NCBI GenBank assembly: GCA_963995505.1
Contig: OZ023187.1
Location: 7,465,176 to 7,529,175 of the forward strand
Source: Hypericum androsaemum
Taxonomy: Eukaryota > Streptophyta > Magnoliopsida > Malpighiales > Hypericaceae
Reading direction: 5' to 3'
Length of the DNA stretch: 64,000 bases
A program made the translations under genes and the position numbers. Shown piece by piece: positions 10,316 through 20,912 of this stretch (its first letter is position 1; each line of letters begins with the position of its first letter). The notes beneath the pieces were generated by a model. It did no database searches. It saw only the letters and a list, made by a program, of their open reading frames with translations, and was not told where the DNA came from.

Positions 10316-11556
10316 CTAAGGCTGTTGCTTGTGGCCCTTCTTTCTCCACAAGTCACCAAACATCCTAATACCAGAGCCCTTGTGTTTGCCACTTCTGAAG
10401 CCATCGTCCAGGTCATCAGCATTCCCAGGGGACCCCACGAAGCTGGTGTAACCATCAGCCGGAGTATGAAACACGCAGCTGCCGAAGTGCTTGTCCATGG
10501 ACCCGCATCTCTCGGAAATCGTTCCGTTCATCTCCACCCCGCTTGCGAGCACTGCAGCAGCCGCATCTGCTGCTTTCCTCCATTGGTCTGTCTGCACCCT
10601 CATCTTCTTAATCTCTGCTTCCAGAGCTTCCTTATCTCCTTTCGCAGCTTCCAGTTTTCCATTTAACTCAGCAGCAACTGCTTTGCTTGCTTCCAGCTCT
10701 TCTCCTAGTTGGCTTAGCCTCGAAGACATTTCCTCTTCCTTGGCTTTAGCAGATGCAATTTTGGAACTTGCTTCAGAAAGTTGCTTCTTCAAGTTCTCAT
10801 TCTCTAGGCCACGCACTTCGAGTTCTTTTTCTTTCTCCTCCAACTTAGATTTCAGTATCCCTATGTCATCATCGTTCTTCGGTGCCAACGCTTCAGATGG
10901 GTTTTCTGGGTTCAGAGTTACAGGTGGTTCATCAGTTGATGCATCAAGTGGCTTGTTTCCGTTATGTACCTGATCACCGGAGTCTTCGGGGTCAACTTTG
11001 AGAGCTTCAGGTTTCCTCTCCACCGAACCCTCGGAAACTCCAGCTTCCTGCTGTGTATCATCAGAAGTTTCACCTGAAATGCAGCTGTCTGCATCTTTTG
11101 GATCCTCAGCTTCAGAAGGAGAATCTTTGGCTGGAACATCTGGCCCGCGGACAGCTGTTTTCTTAGATTTCTTCAACGACTGGGGCGGGGCATCTTTCTT
11201 TGCAGCTTCAGCAGAAACCAACTGTACTTTCAAAACCTTCAGCTCTTTTTGTGCTTGGCCAAGTTGAGATTCCAAGACTGCGATCCGAGAACCGAGTTTC
11301 TTGGAGTCAGGTTGGGTACCTCTAGGAGATCGACGGTCTCCTATCTTGGAACTCCTTTCAGTAACTGGTCGATTATGCAATGGATCTGAATCGGAGCTGG
11401 AAGTCCTCAGTGGATTTGATCCTCGCAGAGAAGGCCGTTGAGGCACTTCGGAGCTCCTAGACAAGTTTTCAGCAGAAAAATCAGATTATTTTTCCCCACA
11501 TTCATCACATCAGCAGAAAATGAGGTTCAATTCCATTACCTCGACCTTGGCGGCAT
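10316..11556 (-). CDS. ICR1: ICR/RIP family scaffold (interactor of constitutive active ROPs)
   Basis: Two exons encode 385 residues: a 17-base first coding exon 11556-11540 (MPPRS) and 11456-10316. The junction restores the family N-terminus MPPRSRSSEVPQR; the long open frame alone has no ATG start. Features in order: a basic Ser-rich N-terminus, LGSRIAVLESQLGQAQKEL opening a coiled coil, an acidic low-complexity middle, a second coiled coil (about residues 210-315), the hallmark QWRKAADAAAAVL near residue 310 that contacts active ROP GTPases, and a C-terminal MFGDLWRKKG. ICR proteins link GTP-bound ROPs to exocyst and microtubule functions at the plasma membrane. Arabidopsis ICR1 is shorter (about 344 residues); the acidic middle is longer here. 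It could be ICR1 or the close paralogue RIP4. Confidence 0.9.
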
Positions 11557-13706
11557 CTAACAACCGTGTTGATAGGATTCAGACAATGACAAGGAAGCCT
11601 AATCGAAAGTTCTAACTGCCTCGAACGTGATACCTGATGATCAAAGGTGAAATACATGCACATTGATTATCAGGGACTACCATTACAAATATACAGAGAA
11701 TACTACAAGATCCAGAATCTGCACTCAGACTCTCTAAACAAGTACAATGAAAGCCCTTCAACCGAACACTATACGACCGAGACGAGCTGCTAGTTCACGG
11801 TAATAGGCTTCTCTGAACATTCCGTTCAGCGAAACTAAGTAAGCGAAAAACCGCAACTGGTCGATGCTGAACCTAAGGGAGCTGCTGGCTGTTGCTGCAA
11901 CAGCAATGTACTTCCAGTTTCCTTACTCCTACTCTTGTTCCACCATTAAGCTACAAGTTGTGGCTCTTTTTTTAGGGTTAACAAGCTATGGAATTCTCAC
12001 ACAACAGGTCCTAAACTCTTGCAAGAAAAAAAAGCCTCTCATATACTGTTAGAAAAGAGGCTAACCAAGTAACAAATGAATTTCATCAAACAAATAAGAA
12101 CAACCTGTCTCTCTAAGACATTGCATTGCAAGGCTAATCCACTCATTCTAACCCACCCCACAATGGTTTACTACAATGTTGCATATAACTCACTAATCCC
12201 CTAAAAAAATTCAATATTTTCAAAAAACGACCCAGAGAACTATCCGCATTGCAACTTTCCCACTAAAGGTACAAGAAAAGCAAACGCATTGCAACTTTTC
12301 GTGCACGCTCCCACTCACTTGTCTGAAAAATGTGTCTGCTTCTTCTTGAACCAAGGGAAAAGCACCCTTTTTAGTGCTTTAATTTCCAACATCTGTCTAA
12401 CCTCACATCGAGGGCAATTAGGCCTATAACTTGTGTTAGAAAATTCCTTTCGTTTCATTAAAAGAACATACTAAAGTTGGAAAAAAGTTCTTTGAGAAAA
12501 CCCAATATAATAAAGAGAGTAATTTTGAATTCCATATTGAGGAAACAGTCCCACTCCTAAACAAGGGAATATATGAAATTTTAAGAAAATATTGACAAAT
12601 TATCACACAAATTTTATATTTGGAACACTTCGTGGCCGCGTCTCGTTGCATCGTTGGTGAAGTTCATATCAAACCCAATATAATAAAGAGAGAAATTTTG
12701 AATTCCATTTCGAGGAAACAGTTCCACTCCTAAACAAGGGAATGTATGACATTTTAAGAAAATATTAACAAATTATCATGCAAATTTTATATAACTAATG
12801 CTTCGTGGCTGGGTCTCGTTGCATCGTTGGTAGATTTCATATCAGACCCATGAGACAACAACTGGGTTAGCCGAATTAAGAAATGCAAAACCAGATATAG
12901 GGAGGAAAAAAAATCAAATTAATGGGGTCAAGAACCAACCTTTTCTTAGTAAAGGAGGAGTCTTTATCACTAGATCAAGGTTCTTCTTCTTGTTCTCTTA
13001 CCGGAAGTGAGAAATGGTGAGGAAATGTTGGTGGTGGTTAGCCATTTGAAACATATAAGAAAGTTGCAGTTTTTTTTTCTAAGACCCACCAAGAAAACGA
13101 CAACAGCAAAATAGTGACAGAAATTGACACATTGACCTGACAAGTTCCAACGGTTGGAAAATCTCACAGCCCCACGAACGAACCTATTTATGTCGAGAAA
13201 GAGAGAGGAGAGAAATGGATAGGATTTGAAGTTTAAAAGTTTGAATTAAAGCTGGTTAGGGAATATGCTTGTTTATGTAGCAACGGTTGCCGTATTTGCT
13301 TATTTGTTAATTTATTTCTTAAAGAAAGGGTCAAAGTTGAGATACTGCCCGATATAAAATAAAGTAAATTTCTGTCGCTCCATCGATCGAGTATTTTTGA
13401 ATTAAAATATGTTAGTATGCAAATATGTGAGTATCAAATAATTATCAAATTCGAGGTGTATTGAATGACATAAAAACGTAAAAATATTTATTAAATTTTA
13501 GAATATATATGTTTTATTAATTATTCAACCGCCCAATTTATACGTTGGTTGCGTGGATTTTATGAATCGAGGAAAGGATGTACTTACAAAAGGATAAATT
13601 AAGAGGGGCCGACAGATGCCCAATAATACGAAGATTATATTGCGGGGGAAATCCAACATGTACCTTGTCGTTGGGCTCAGAGCAAAATATTGGCACATAA
13701 GAAAAA
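11557..13706 (-). promoter_or_regulatory. upstream region of the ICR1-like gene
   Basis: No further coding exon was recognised. The region holds the 175-bp tandem duplication and, beyond about 13200, AT-rich sequence. 5' UTR exons and promoter are expected here but I cannot place them. Confidence 0.3.
12498..12848. repeat. tandem duplication, ~175-bp unit
   Basis: The block starting AACCCAATATAATAAAGAGAG occurs at 12498 and again at 12673. Each copy continues with GAATTCCAT, CACTCCTAAACAAGGGAAT and TCTCGTTGCATCGTTGGT. It lies in the upstream region of the ICR1-like gene; no coding capacity is seen. Confidence 0.7.
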
Positions 13707-14411
13707 GGAAAAAGTACACCTAAGTATATTATAGTTTAGCGCTTTCCAATATAAGGTCATGTAGTTTTTTCCGTCCAAAATCAGTCCATGTGGTTTATTT
13801 TCTCGGACATTTTCGAGTCCCGGGCAGATGCCCTGCCACATGTATGTCCACGTGGGTGCCACGTCTGCCAAAACAATGATGTTTATTGTCTTACGTGGAC
13901 AGTCCACTTGTGTAAGTCGGATGACGTGGCAGATAGAAAATATATAAATTAGTCCCAATTTTGAAATAAATTATTTTTTGTAAACCCCACGATTATTAAA
14001 ATTTGGCATATAAAATAAAATACAAGTAGGATTGAGCTAAAATTTGGCATGGAGAATCTTCTAAATACTTATAATTTTCGAAAAAAATTTCATAAATTTT
14101 CTCGATCCGGGACTTTTTATATTTTTTTATATGCCAAATTTTAAAAATTGTGGGGGTTTTAAAAAATAATTTATTTCAAAATGGGACTAATTTGGATATT
14201 TTTCATCTGCCACGTCATCTCGACTTACACAAGTGGACTGTCCACGTAAGATAATAAATGGACAGCCATGTGGCCGGGCATCTACCCAGGCTGCCCGGGA
14301 CTCGAAAATATCCGAGAAAACAAACCACAAGGACTGATTTTGGACGGAAAAAACCACATGGCGTTATCTTGGAAAGCGCTAAACTACAGGGTACTTAGGT
14401 GTACTTTTTCC
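13707..14411. mobile_element. MULE-derived MITE with exact 9-bp target duplication
   Basis: The element is nearly a whole palindrome: the first 20 bases (GGAAAAAGTACACCTAAG...) are identical to the inverted right end, and the arms match for roughly 280 bases around a short AT-rich loop near 14040. It is flanked by TAAGAAAAA at 13698-13706 and again at 14412-14420, an exact 9-bp duplication as made by Mutator-type transposases. No ORF of note. Confidence 0.85.
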
Positions 14412-14443
14412 TAAGAAAAAACAAGGGTATATCAATAAAAATA

Positions 14444-15654
14444 GGGAAATGTACAGTTTTGTACCCTGTGGTATTGCATTTTTCATAATAGGGCCATCTA
14501 GTTTAAAAACCATCAATCAGGTCCAAGTTATTTGAAATTTTATCAAGCTACAGTCCAGCTCAGGTCCGGACGACTTCCGATCCTAGTTGGACTGCCACGT
14601 CATTAAAGCGGTCCCATTTTCGTCTGACATGGCTTGTTGAATGGGCAAGTTAATGAATGAGTTGTCTTGAAGGTAAATTTCAAAAAATTCCAAATTTTTT
14701 TTTTCAAAACCCCTCTTCTGCCTTCTCCCCCTCTTCTTCCTTCTCTAATTGAAGGGAGGTGGTTCGCTCCTTCCTCGCCACTTCCTTCCCAGATTCGAAC
14801 TCATAATTAGTTAAACCTAATCATCAACAATCTAAAAGAACACTCCAATAATGATACAAATAAAATACCGTTCTCTCTCCTCTTCTTCTCAAACACAAAT
14901 CGAATCTAAAACAGCTTTTCTTCCAATCTCTCACTCCCAAAACTGTAAATCATGGGCTAAGGACCCGAGCAAGTGCCTGGAGCACTTCAAGGTGGTTAAG
15001 GAGGATGGTCTATCATCCAAGGAGGTGGAGGAGCGGCATCGAATCTATTGGATACAACGAGTTGTTGGTGTCGAGCTGCGTGGCTCGATGGCCAAGAGGT
15101 TGGGAAGATGGGGATGACGATGATGTTTCTGTGTAGGCTGGGAATCTTTTGAGATGTCAGGGTTAAAAGTTTGTGATTTCGTCGATTGACAAGAGGGAAC
15201 TAGCGAGCAAGTCCGACGAAGGAAGATGCCTCAGCATTAGTCGATGTTTTCTTCGTCTTTTTCTTCTGGTGGCTCCAAATAATGACAGAGTCGATGAAAT
15301 ATTTTTTGGCGTTTGGAGTTCTTGCCTTTTGGGTTACTTTTTCTTGTAAATTTTATTGTTGGTGGTAAAGGAGGAGAGAGAGGATGAATGAGGAAGAGGA
15401 GGAGAGGGAGAGGATTGAAAATTTATAGGGATTTTTTTGAAATTTTCTTTTAAGACACCTTAACACCACTTGAGAAGAAAATGGGACAGTTTTAATGATG
15501 TGGTAGTCCAACTAGGATCGGAAGTCGTCCGAACTTGAGCGGGATCGTAGCTTGATAAAATTTTAAATAACTTGGACCTGATTGATGACTTTTAAACTAC
15601 ATGATCCTATAGTAAAAATTGCAATACCATAGGGTACAAAATTGTACTTTTCCC
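14444..15654. mobile_element. Pack-MULE carrying a P-type ATPase gene fragment
   Basis: Arms of about 180 bases are inverted copies: left GGGAAATGTACAGTTTTGTA, right inverted GGGAAAAGTACAATTTTGTA, continuing through TGGACTGCCACGTCATTAAA on the left and its counterpart near 15480-15510. Flanking 9-mers ATAAAAATA (14435-14443) and AACAAAATA (15655-15663) match at 7 of 9. The interior is not element-like: it holds a captured coding fragment (see 14950-15064) and no transposase, which defines a Pack-MULE. Confidence 0.75.
14950..15064 (+). pseudogene. captured N-terminal fragment of ER-type Ca2+-ATPase (ECA)
   Basis: The frame reads SWAKDPSKCLEHFKVVKEDG followed by LSSKEVEERHRIY. An extra base near 15049 shifts the frame, after which GYNEL follows. 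Together these match the cytosolic cation-transporter N-terminal region of plant ECA1/ECA4-type pumps (pattern W-A-x-x-V-x-x-C, GLSS-x-E-V-x-x-R, IYGYNEL). Only this piece is present: no membrane segments, no DKTGT phosphorylation site. The long open frame around it runs on for about 20 codons only because of the shift. It is a captured, non-functional fragment. Confidence 0.65.
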
Positions 15655-15663
15655 AACAAAATA

Positions 15664-15980
15664 TTGTAAAGATACATCGTATAATTGACAAGAGCGGGGA
15701 GAGAAAGAGCGAGAGGCAAAATTGGAATATCACGTGCATAAAAGGGGAGTTGCACGTGTGAAATCAAGACGCCAAAGGGCTTGTAGTCCAATGACACAAG
15801 ACGTTATAAATATCTAGGAAGTTCAGGGTTCAAACTCTGGAATGTGACATAGGTGTACAAATTTACCTTTAAAAAAAAATCAAGACCCTTCAAGATTTTA
15901 AATTTAACGTTTCAGATCTGAGATGGATAGTATTGCCCACTCTATGTGACGCACTCAATTATTTGCCCTATCCGTTACGT
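15664..15980. repeat. diverged repeat shared with 30262-30440
   Basis: Words such as GGCAAAATTGGAATATCA, GTGAAATCA and GTATTGCC(C/T)A appear in the same order here (from 15690) and at 30262-30440. The two copies are interrupted by different retroposon insertions, which confirms shared ancestry before those insertions. It has no coding capacity. Confidence 0.55.
15771..15877 (+). mobile_element. tRNA-derived SINE with target duplication
   Basis: A Pol III box A-like stretch (TTGTAGTCCAATGAC) and a box B (GGTTCAAACTCTGG) lie about 35 bases apart, and the insert ends in an A-run. It is flanked by AATCAAGAC at 15762-15770 and again at 15878-15886. The related repeat at 30 kb lacks this segment at the same point. 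Confidence 0.65.
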
Positions 15981-16169
15981 TACTATTTAGCTTTTCTACG
16001 AGCAAATGATTTGGTATTTTTTTAAAATTTAACTAAATGGTCTCGAATTTGATTCGAGATGCTTTAACATAAAATTTTAATTGGAAAATTTGTCATTTTT
16101 TTACTACTATCGAACTTAAATCTAGATTAGTTGGTATAGTAACTATTGAATATTAGATAATATAAAAAA

Positions 16170-17250
16170 GGGAAAATTACCCTCAAGTCCCTGAGTTATA
16201 GTTTTATCATTCGCAAGTCCCTGTATTATGAAAATAGTGTGTGAGGTCCCTGTGTTTTAAGAAATATTGGTCTTAGGTCCCTGGTCACCGAATCAGAGAT
16301 TTTCTCCGGCGGAGAGCCATCTGGAATGACCAAAATACCCCTCTGGTCAAAAAACAAAAAAAATCACCTTCTTCTTCAACCTTTAAACACCAAGAACACT
16401 CCATGAACATCAACCCAAACCCAGAAATACAAAAATTACAACACCAATAGAACACCAAATTCTAATCAACCAACATGAGGATGTGCATCCCGGCTCGAGT
16501 TGGTCCTTGTCGACGAAGGCAACGAAGGAGAGGATGCCAACGTAGTACTTAGGGCCGACAGAGGACGAAACGATGGCCTCGTTCTCGTCGATGAGTTCCT
16601 CGAGGACCCAATACTAATTGCCGACGAGGGAACGACCGTCGGGTTCCCACCAAAGGCTGACAAAGCGGCGGTAGCAAGGGGTGGCAGAACGACGACGGAT
16701 GGAGCTGGAGGATGAATAGTGCCCAAAAAATTGGGAAAATGGGAAATGGTCGCGGGAACGATTGGGAGGTACCTAGTCCAAGAACTCGACGAGGGGGTCA
16801 CCAAGAGGGGCCTAGGGTCAGGTGGTGGCCGCATCATGACCGAGCTGCCGTCAGAGGCGCTGGCGGCATCGTAAAAGCCAAAAATGGGGATTTCGCCCTA
16901 AAATTGCCTCTCGCCAGATTTTAATAGATTAGGATTCTTGCTGGATCTTAATAGATTATGATTTTTTATGTCTGTCGATTGATTTTTATCTGGGTTTGTG
17001 TTTGTGTTATTGGCTGGATTTTTGGATGGAACTCTAATTTTTTGGTTGATTATTGGTTGGATTTTTGGGTTTGTGTTCTTGAGTTGAAGATGAAGACATT
17101 TTTTTTTTGATCAGAGGGGTATTTTGGTCATTCCAGATGGCTCTCCGCCAGAGAAAATCTTTGATCCGATGACCAGGGACCCAGACCAATATTTCTTAAA
17201 ATACAGGGACCTCACACACTCTTTTCATAACACAGGGACTCCCGGACCAA
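16170..17250. mobile_element. MULE-type element, right end damaged
   Basis: The left arm GGGAAAATTACCCTCAAGTC and following blocks (TGTGTGAGGTCCCTGTGTT, AAGAAATATTGGTC, CCATCTGGAATGACCAAAAT) recur inverted at 17110-17240. The last about 60 bases of the right arm are replaced by a second copy of GGACCAATATTTCTTAAAAC, so the terminus and target duplication cannot be read. The GC-rich interior (16480-16910) has ORFs on both strands (for example 16837-16466 minus), none of which I recognise; it may be captured gene sequence. Confidence 0.55.
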
Positions 17251-17860
17251 TATTTCTTAAAACTTACCCAATTTTGTCGGCCAGCTCGTCTGCCATATTT
17301 TGTCCGTCTTGGAAATTTTAAACCATTCACATTCCTCACGTTCGTAAATGTTTGCAATAATTTGGAAGATCGTTCCTCGAATTTTTGTTTAAAAACTAGT
17401 AATTTGGAGGATGCTACTTGGCGTTTAGCGAATTTTTGTACGGTTGACCTGATTCAAAATGGAAGGGCATTATATTTGTGTTTCTCGGGGGAAATGGAAT
17501 ATTGTGATTCAACGAATCTGGACTAATTTGTTCTGATATTATGATATCAAATAAAAAATAATTTTAGATGCTTTTTTAGGAACAAGACGGCACGAAACCT
17601 AAAGTTTATTTTCAAAGTCAAATCTTGATGTTGTAAAACATGGCATGACAGAATCCTTACAAATCAAGTATAATTGCAACAAGGAGAGGGGAAGTATTCA
17701 TATAATTAAATTAGTTATAACTAATGATTGAGTGAGTATAATTCAGCATAATATTGTCCCAACTATTTGCCACCTGTTTTAGGTTTTTGTATAAGTAGTC
17801 AGCTTAGACTTCACCCAATAGTCACAATCATAAAACTAAGTTAGATAATAATAATAATAA

Positions 17861-18008
17861 ATTAGTAATTTAGTAATAATTGAATAAAACTAATGTTAGA
17901 ATTTGCCTATAAAAGATGATAAGTTGCATATTAAAAATTAGTAATTTAATAATAATTGAATAAAACTAATGTTAGAATTTGCCTATAAAAGATGATAAGT
18001 TGCATATT
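17861..18008. repeat. tandem duplication, ~73-bp unit
   Basis: The unit with TTAGTAATTTA(G/A)TAATAATTG and AGATGATAAGTTGCATATT occurs twice head to tail with few differences. Intergenic and AT-rich. Confidence 0.8.
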
Positions 18009-18246
18009 TTCCTTCACGAGAGAAAATCCTAAGTTAGAAGTATTGTTGTCGGTCAAATCTAATGTCATACATACTATGTCTTGTTGACATTATGTGAATT
18101 TTTATTAATTTTTTTCTTAATATTTTAAGTTGGGAGACTTTGTCGGAATGATTGAGAAAATTTTAGTTCACCTCAATGCATTAAAGTCAGATGGCCAGCT
18201 TAAGGTACATTTGGTGTGCAGGGTTAAAACCTTTGGTGTTACTATT

Positions 18247-18366
18247 GTTAGGTCAGTTTGGACTTTTTAGTACCCTTGATGATGTATTTATGATACATTT
18301 GATGTTGTTGGGTCAGTTCGGACTTTTTAGTACCCTTGATGATGTATTTATGATACATTTGATGTA
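18247..18366. repeat. tandem duplication, 60-bp unit
   Basis: The unit GTCAG.TTGGACTTTTTAGT, then ACCCTTGATGATG and TATTTATGATACATTTGATG, occurs twice in direct succession, almost identical. Intergenic. Confidence 0.8.
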
Positions 18367-18927
18367 AACATTGTTTATACTCTTTTGAGATGTAATACAA
18401 AATTATTTATAAAAAAATACCAATCTCGACAAAGTATTTTGGTCATATCTCACTACTAACTCCAGTATAGAAGATCTTAAGATACCTGGAATGCTTGCAC
18501 ACATTGCTTAATAAGAGGTCCGCATTTATTTAAAAAAAAGGCTACAAAAGTGAATTTCACAACCTTTCCCAAATTCGGAGTCTACTGTGGTCAAAATCGA
18601 GCCTGAAGTCGGAGTTTTGTGGTTGCAAAATTTATTGCGCGAGTTGGACCGAATTAGAAGACTTGTTTTGGCCGATGTTGACTCTATCCATTGTTTCCTT
18701 TTGCTCAAATTTTATGGATAGTTTAGAAATGTAGTTTAAAATGACGTTGATATAAATCTCAAATTTTCTCTCATTTTGAGAGACATCCAAGTTTTTAGTT
18801 ATTTTAGTAAAAGAGAAAGAAATTGCGTTTGTTTTGTTCAAATTAACAAAATTTTCAAAAGAGGTACAACTTACAATATTTTTCAAAATAGAAGTTAGAA
18901 AAGGGGAGGCCACCTTGCCAGCTTTAG

Positions 18928-19216
18928 ATTGGGTATGAAGTGAAAGAAATCATTCCGAATGGTTTGGAGTGAAAGGGACCACGCTGGCATGCCCCGTTAT
19001 GTGATACCGGCATGTCCCGTTATGTGATACTGGCATACCCCGTTATGTCATATTGGCTAGTGAATTTTTCGTGTTTGCGACAGTGGCATATCCCGTTTAC
19101 GATACTTATCCGTGTGGCTTTTTTTATTTTGGTCCCCATATTTTTACATTTTTGCAAAAAAATCCCCGCGTGCCTTCACTCCAAACCATTTGGAATGGGG
19201 CATTCCGTACCCAATC
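18928..19216. mobile_element. small TIR element with internal 23-bp minisatellite, copy 1
   Basis: The left end GATTGGGTA and right end TACCCAATC are inverted, and the subterminal AACCATTTGGAATG pairs with CATTCCGAATGGTTTGG. Just inside the left end are three units of the form GGCATG(C/T)CCCGTTATGTGATAC. A second, longer copy lies at 49689-50101. No ORF is conserved between copies. Superfamily is not assigned because no clear target duplication is visible. Confidence 0.6.
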
Positions 19217-20780
19217 TCACCCCGCCTTGCCTCTCCCTTAAACTTGGCCTTTTTTATTGACATTTTGTTAAAATCTTTGAAATGTAATAAGTTGGTGTTC
19301 AAGTGTCTGATCTAATTTTAATTTTTTATTTCACATGATTGTTTAACTCACTGGATAGAGTTTGAACAGTTATGTAAAATAAAAAATATATATTTGGACA
19401 ATCGAGCACAAAATTTTTGCCTTTCAAACAGTCCGAAAATTGCACAAAGAGCGAAAGAGAGAAACTAAGTTCCTCACTGGAAGGTGAATGAGATGCTTTT
19501 GAGTTTAGCCTTGGGACAATAGTCCTCTACATAGGCTGATATGGGTCGCAAACTAGGAAGCTAAACAAGGTAAATTATAAAGTAAATTCACTCTTTAAAC
19601 CTCCTTTCCACAAAATAGAAAATTAGTTGGTTACGCCTTGTTCCAAACCAAACTCATTTAGTCTGTGAGTTAGTTACTTGGACCCAATATGAGCGTACAA
19701 GCCCATTTGACCACTAATTGGGCCCAATGGATTACATCTCCATCTTGGGCCAACATAGGCCCTTGCGTGCTTCTCCTATCTCTTCTTGTATTCATGCAGA
19801 CAGAGATTTTACAATGCACAACTTTGTTTGATTACATCCGCCCGGAGTTAAATAATGGACTTTCGTCAATTTATTTATAATTTGTGTTATTCGAGAAAAT
19901 AACATTCATTAAAACGTATTATATCAATGATATAACTGAGCATGCCGAGTACCTAAAGTGATCATTTAGATTTTGTAATTGCATTCATTAAAACGTCTTG
20001 ATTTATCTCTTGACAAATATGTCATATGGTCCGATGAATTCAATTGTCAACAATTTTCTTTGAGAGACTTTTTTTTATAAGTGAGAAGTGAGATACTTGG
20101 CCACGATAGGGGGTGAGTGTAGGTAGCATTGTGGTTTAGTCCGACTAAATAAAATTGGCTGTTTAGTTATAGTAAATTAAATTGTCGGTGTCATGATTAA
20201 CATTAAATTTAATCTCACACAATACTCATCGAAATTGGTATTATATAGGAATGGGTTAAAGGGAAGAGAAGACGTTTCACAGACTAAGATGCATATACTT
20301 GTTCCTCCGATACAAATATCCTGCTCTAAAAAAATATGAATTTTCGGAAGATTTGGATCATTGTAGTACCATTGCACCTATTCTCGAGTTTAGAAAAAAT
20401 TGTAATGAATGGTGTTAGCACCATAATTGATTTCACTTCTTTGCAGATTCTTTTGGACTTGGATGTAAATATAAAGAATGATAGCAAACTCTTTCGTACC
20501 TTTTGTAGCATCTTAATTGAGATTAAGAAACATATTCAGAGATTAACTCGCGTTCGAAGAGAAGAAGGATGTGAATATCACAACTGGATCAAACACATTT
20601 TTTTTGGGTAGAAAGATGCGCAAATCATCTTATTAATATTAGTTAACAAGATAGTAATGTTAGGAGTCGAATATCACCCAATCCAACTCAACGTACTAGT
20701 ATTTTCTCATTTTAAAAACATTGGATTTTCCGTAATGCTTTCGGTGAATTTTCTCATTAAATTCGAGCGACGCTTGTGAC
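19217..20780. other. intergenic, no recognised gene
   Basis: AT-rich spacer. The longest frame (20336-20611 plus, 91 codons) resembles no family I know and has an equally long frame opposite, so it is not called a gene. The upstream region of the 20.9 kb gene lies at the right end. Confidence 0.4.
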
Positions 20781-20912
20781 GTGGCACCAAAAAAACGACG
20801 GCGGATGACCCCAAACTCAACCCAACAGCTCGATCGTCCTCCTCCTTCCTCCCACTCCAATCCAACGACACTCCAAAACCCTAATCCCCAAAAAGATAAA
20901 CCCGAAACCCAA

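Noticed and set aside
10491..10973. 160-codon plus-strand frame
   Set aside because: It is the antisense of the ICR1-like coding exon and is Ser/Ala/Phe-rich only as a mirror of the coiled coil.
15771..15877. functional tRNA gene
   Set aside because: Box A and B are present but no cloverleaf or anticodon arm could be drawn; target duplications and an A-run mark a SINE.
20781..20912. upstream start for the 20.9 kb gene
   Set aside because: The added 44 residues (MAPKKRRRMTPNS...) are not presequence-like; not excluded, but the ATG at 20913 fits better.
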